NCBI GenBank assembly: GCA_964454685.1 | Contig: CAYVTZ010000040.1 | Span: 1 to 27,313, forward strand | Length of the DNA stretch: 27,313 nt | Direction of reading: 5' to 3' | Source of the DNA: CAYVTZ01 sp964454685 | Lineage (GTDB): Bacteria; Bacillota; Clostridia; Christensenellales; Christensenellaceae | Shown: positions 24,787 to 27,313 of the stretch, piece by piece | Position numbering within the stretch: the first letter of the stretch is position 1 | Layout of the letters: each line of letters begins with the position of its first letter | The notes under the pieces: generated by a model | Database searches by the model: none | Told to the model about the DNA's origin: nothing | Seen by the model: only the letters and a program-made list of their open reading frames with translations | Program-made: the position numbers and the translations under genes

Positions 24787-25962
24787 TTATTCTTCGATTT
24801 CTCCAACTTTTTCCCACTGTTGCGTTTGTGCTGAACGAAGCACCGCATCCGCAATCAGCTCGATCTTATAGCCATCTTTAAAGTCCGGGTCCACCTGTTT
24901 ACCTTCTGCAATCGCTTTGATGAAGTCATACATCTCCACAATTTTGGTTTCTGTATATCCAATTCCAAGGGCAGGAATCGGCCACAACCCTTCCCCATAC
25001 GGATGGGCAGGGCCTGTATACACCGTTCTAAAGCCGCGTCTGTCTCCACCGTCATCGGCGAAGCACACTTGCAGCTCATCCCGTCTTTCATAGTTGAATG
25101 CCACAGAGCCTCTGGTACCATGAATCTCGAACGTGATGAAGTTATTACGTCCCCATGCGTTTCTCGTTGCTTCGATGCTTCCAAAGACACCGTTTGCTGC
25201 TTTTATCATGAAGAAGCACTGGTCGTCCACATCCACTTCACTTTTGGGCACATTGCTAGCGCCCTTCACGTTTCCAAGGCTATCTACCGTACCTGACTGA
25301 ATCGGACGCTCTTTTACATAAGTTGCGGTACGTGCATTAATCTCTTCAAACTCACCTACCAGAAAGCGCATCATGTCAACGACATGCGTTGCAATATCAC
25401 CAAGTGCGCCACTGCCGCACACTTTTTTCTGAAATCTCCAAGAGAGCGGTGCGTTAGGGTCTGCCGACCAATCCTGCAGATATGTCGCGCGAAAATCAAG
25501 GATTTCCCCGATTGCACCCTCTGCAATGTATTTTTTTGCAAGCTGCACTGCGGGCGTTCTTCTGTAATTGAACGCAAGCATATTTATGACCCCTGCTTTT
25601 TTCACGGCATGATACATTGCTTTCGCTTCCTCGACCGTTCTTGCAATCGGCTTTTCACACAAGATATGTTTTCCTGCATTTGCTGCGGCAATGGCAATTT
25701 CAGCGTGTGCGTCATTGGGTGTGCAGATATCAACAATATCAATCTCAGGATCGTTGATGATGTCTTCCCACGATGCCGTTCCCTTTTCAAAGCCAAAGGA
25801 AAGTGCTGCTTGGTCCGCCCGTTCTTGCGTCAAGTCAGCAATGGTACGCTTTACGGTAAGCCCAGGCGCGGGCCAAAAAAACATAGGCATTCCTGCATAG
25901 GCAATTGAATGTGCTTTTGCCATGAAACCTGCTCCGATCAGACCAACTTTATATGTTTTCAT
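24787..25962 (-). CDS. Gfo/Idh/MocA-family NAD(P)-dependent oxidoreductase
   Basis: Sugar or inositol dehydrogenase family of 391 residues. The N-terminal Rossmann motif is GLIGAGFMAKAH (8-19). The EKP motif with the conserved Lys (K104 in CEKPIART) follows. The catalytic pair D189 and H193 is in GDIATHVVDMM. Family members oxidise or epimerise pyranose sugars, inositols and sugar acids, sometimes through a transient keto step. AGGAG lies eight bases before the ATG. The gene sits between the binding protein and ATPase of the single-permease transporter, so its substrate is probably what that importer brings in. Confidence 0.92.
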   Translation of the reverse strand: MKTYKVGLIGAGFMAKAHSIAYAGMPMFFWPAPGLTVKRTIADLTQERADQAALSFGFEKGTASWEDIINDPEIDIVDICTPNDAHAEIAIAAANAGKHILCEKPIARTVEEAKAMYHAVKKAGVINMLAFNYRRTPAVQLAKKYIAEGAIGEILDFRATYLQDWSADPNAPLSWRFQKKVCGSGALGDIATHVVDMMRFLVGEFEEINARTATYVKERPIQSGTVDSLGNVKGASNVPKSEVDVDDQCFFMIKAANGVFGSIEATRNAWGRNNFITFEIHGTRGSVAFNYERRDELQVCFADDGGDRRGFRTVYTGPAHPYGEGLWPIPALGIGYTETKIVEMYDFIKAIAEGKQVDPDFKDGYKIELIADAVLRSAQTQQWEKVGEIEE

Positions 25963-25989
25963 AATAAATTCTCCTATTTTATGTTTCTT

Positions 25990-26015
25990 GCAGGAGAGGC
26001 ATGCAGCCTCCCTGC
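25990..26015 (-). promoter_or_regulatory. Intercistronic hairpin after the second binding-protein gene
   Basis: On the minus strand GCAGGGAGGC (26015-26006) pairs with GCCTCTCCTGC (26000-25990), with a one-base bulge and a 5-base loop. It starts 14 bases after the binding-protein stop and is not followed by a U-run. Its position matches the hairpin at 16403-16442 after the other binding-protein gene. Confidence 0.7.
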
Positions 26016-26029
26016 CTTGGTGAAGCCGT

Positions 26030-27238
26030 TTATTTTACCGCTTCCTGAATCTCTTGTGGTGCGTCTGTGTGATACACTGTCTTGTAGGCATCTAAAATAT
26101 TGTCTTTGGTGACTTTGAGCGCGGGCACTGCAACATAAGGCGGTGCATCTTTGCCCAGCAAAGCATATCCTACTAAAATCGCTTCCGCCACACCTTGGTC
26201 GTAAGGAAGCTGTGCGCCCAATCCCGCAATGATGTCGCCGCCAGCGATCAGCTTTGCCACATTGTTTCCTAAGTCGATTGTGGTTACAACAAGGTCGCTT
26301 CTGCCGGCAGCCTTTGCCGCAGAGACAACGCCTTCCGCCGGGATATCCCATGATGCGTACACGCCATTCAAGTCAGGATATTTTGTAAGCAGCGCATCGC
26401 CTACTTCCGCCCCTTTGTTCTCATCGTCAAATCCCGCTCTTTCCACAATCTCAATGTCAGGGAATTTCTCTTTGATCGTCTTTTCAAACGCTTCATCTCT
26501 CTGATTGGTAACAAAGAAATTGGCGTCATAGTATACCATTGCGATCTTACCCTTGCCACCCAGCGCTTCGCCCATGATTTCAGCAGCCTTCACGCCATTA
26601 CCATAGTTATCCGCAGAAACCACGGAAGTGTAATCTTTACCGGCTTCAAATCCATCCGGGCAGTTGTCCATGAATACCAGCTTTACGCCAGCATCCGCAG
26701 CTTTTTTAAATGCAGAGGCAGAGGAAACCACATCGACCGGAATCGAAACAATGGCATCCGGCTGTAAAGACAGCGCATTTTCAATATCGGAAATCTGCTG
26801 TTCCGGCTTGAAATTAGCATCCGTAACAGACATTACTTCAATCCCCATTTTCTCAAATTGATCGCGTAAGCCCGCTTGCTGTGCTGTGGACCAGTCGTTT
26901 CCGGCATAATGGAAGGAAATCGCTACTTTATAGCCGCCTTCTTTTATTTGAGCAAGCTCCGCATCGCTCAACGAAAGCTCTGTTGCTGCGTATGCAGTTT
27001 CACCATGAGGCCCTTTGCTCATGACTTCGCTGGGCGAAGTGATGTTGTCCGCAGGCGCTGCTGATTGCGTAGCCGCTTCCGGGGTCGATGCCGCCTCCGA
27101 CGCACTCGCCGGAGCTGCTTCGTTTGCCGCAGTAGATGCGGATTGCGTTTCAGCCGCCGGTGCCGGCGCAGTCGCACATCCCGCAAACATCATCACTGTG
27201 AAAATCAAACACAATGCAATTACCAATACTTTTTTCAT
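26030..27238 (-). CDS. Sugar ABC transporter substrate-binding lipoprotein (single-permease system)
   Basis: Type 1 periplasmic-binding-fold protein of 402 residues from the ATG at 27238. That start has AGGAGGAG upstream and opens a clear lipoprotein signal, MKKVLVIALCLIF, ending FAGC with Cys21. An upstream ATG at 27298 would bury the signal. A low-complexity Ala/Ser/Thr/Pro/Glu tether runs from about 22 to 70. The two-lobe domain follows (VAISFHYAGNDWSTAQQAGLRDQF, ALSLQPDAIVSIPVD, GVKLVFMDN, GVYASWDIPAEG). The fold is that of ribose/galactose/xylose binders; the ligand cannot be named. First visible gene of its unit; its promoter lies mostly outside the window. Confidence 0.9.
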   Translation of the reverse strand: MKKVLVIALCLIFTVMMFAGCATAPAPAAETQSASTAANEAAPASASEAASTPEAATQSAAPADNITSPSEVMSKGPHGETAYAATELSLSDAELAQIKEGGYKVAISFHYAGNDWSTAQQAGLRDQFEKMGIEVMSVTDANFKPEQQISDIENALSLQPDAIVSIPVDVVSSASAFKKAADAGVKLVFMDNCPDGFEAGKDYTSVVSADNYGNGVKAAEIMGEALGGKGKIAMVYYDANFFVTNQRDEAFEKTIKEKFPDIEIVERAGFDDENKGAEVGDALLTKYPDLNGVYASWDIPAEGVVSAAKAAGRSDLVVTTIDLGNNVAKLIAGGDIIAGLGAQLPYDQGVAEAILVGYALLGKDAPPYVAVPALKVTKDNILDAYKTVYHTDAPQEIQEAVK

Positions 27239-27257
27239 TTTTTTCTCCTCCTGGACA

Positions 27258-27272
27258 TTTACGTAATGTAAA
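27258..27272. repeat. Short inverted repeat in the leader of the second binding-protein gene
   Basis: TTTAC, a 5-base spacer and GTAAA form a small perfect inverted repeat a few bases upstream of the ribosome binding site. It could be an operator half-site pair or chance in AT-rich sequence. I see no confident promoter in the 75 bases available before the window ends. Confidence 0.3.
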
Positions 27273-27313
27273 GTTAAATGAAAATTGAGACCTTGCAAGT
27301 CTTTCTGGTATGA

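Noticed and set aside
27258..27272. Same operator as the palindrome at 17573-17589
   Set aside because: Both contain TTTAC and GTAA parts, but the arm spacing differs by four bases, so one dimer would not fit both in the same way.
1..27313. CRISPR array, insertion sequence or prophage
   Set aside because: No regularly spaced repeats, transposase, terminal repeats or phage structural genes are seen; the recombinase alone is not enough.

Overview
The window reads as a chromosomal segment of a Gram-positive anaerobe-type bacterium, most likely class Clostridia (Bacillota). The reasons are the miaB-mutS-mutL-miaA-ynbB gene order, strong AGGAGG-type ribosome binding sites, a MutL of the endonuclease type used by bacteria without MutH, and lipoprotein substrate-binding proteins. 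I place it no lower than that; no search was run.

Left third (1-8539): a tRNA-Pro(UGG), cut by the window edge, is transcribed leftward from a near-consensus promoter. Diverging from it is a tightly packed plus-strand housekeeping run: miaB, mutS, mutL, miaA, a PLP enzyme of the methionine gamma-lyase/'aluminium resistance' (YnbB) family, and a 70-residue membrane protein. mutS/mutL and mutL/miaA overlap by four bases, so two tRNA-A37 modification genes flank and are coupled to the mismatch repair pair. The hfq gene that often follows miaA in Bacillota is not there.

Junction (8540-9770): a convergent tyrosine recombinase with a full catalytic set (R-K-H-R-H-Y). Its own promoter abuts a perfect 18-bp inverted repeat. 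This is the boundary between core genes and a catabolic region.

Right two thirds (9771-27313): about 17.5 kb entirely on the minus strand, read right to left. First comes a transport unit: substrate-binding lipoprotein, Gfo/Idh/MocA oxidoreductase, CUT2-type ATPase and one permease, closed by a Rho-independent terminator. A new extended -10 promoter then starts a second run: CUT2 ATPase, two different permeases, a DeoR-family repressor and a second substrate-binding lipoprotein. The same run continues with an SDR, an FGGY kinase, an unrecognised lipoprotein, a zinc MDR alcohol dehydrogenase, a second SDR, a UroD-like protein and a ribulose-phosphate-3-epimerase-like protein. Strong hairpins sit directly after both binding-protein genes, and a palindrome overlaps an internal promoter between the repressor and its neighbouring binding protein.

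Inferred function of the right part: uptake of a sugar, polyol or sugar acid by two ribose-type ABC systems, oxidation or epimerisation by up to four NAD(P)-dependent dehydrogenases, phosphorylation of a ketose by the FGGY kinase, and C3-epimerisation into the pentose phosphate pathway. The substrate cannot be read from sequence. The UroD-like protein, the unrecognised lipoprotein and the altered loop of the epimerase make this the part most likely to be an undescribed pathway.
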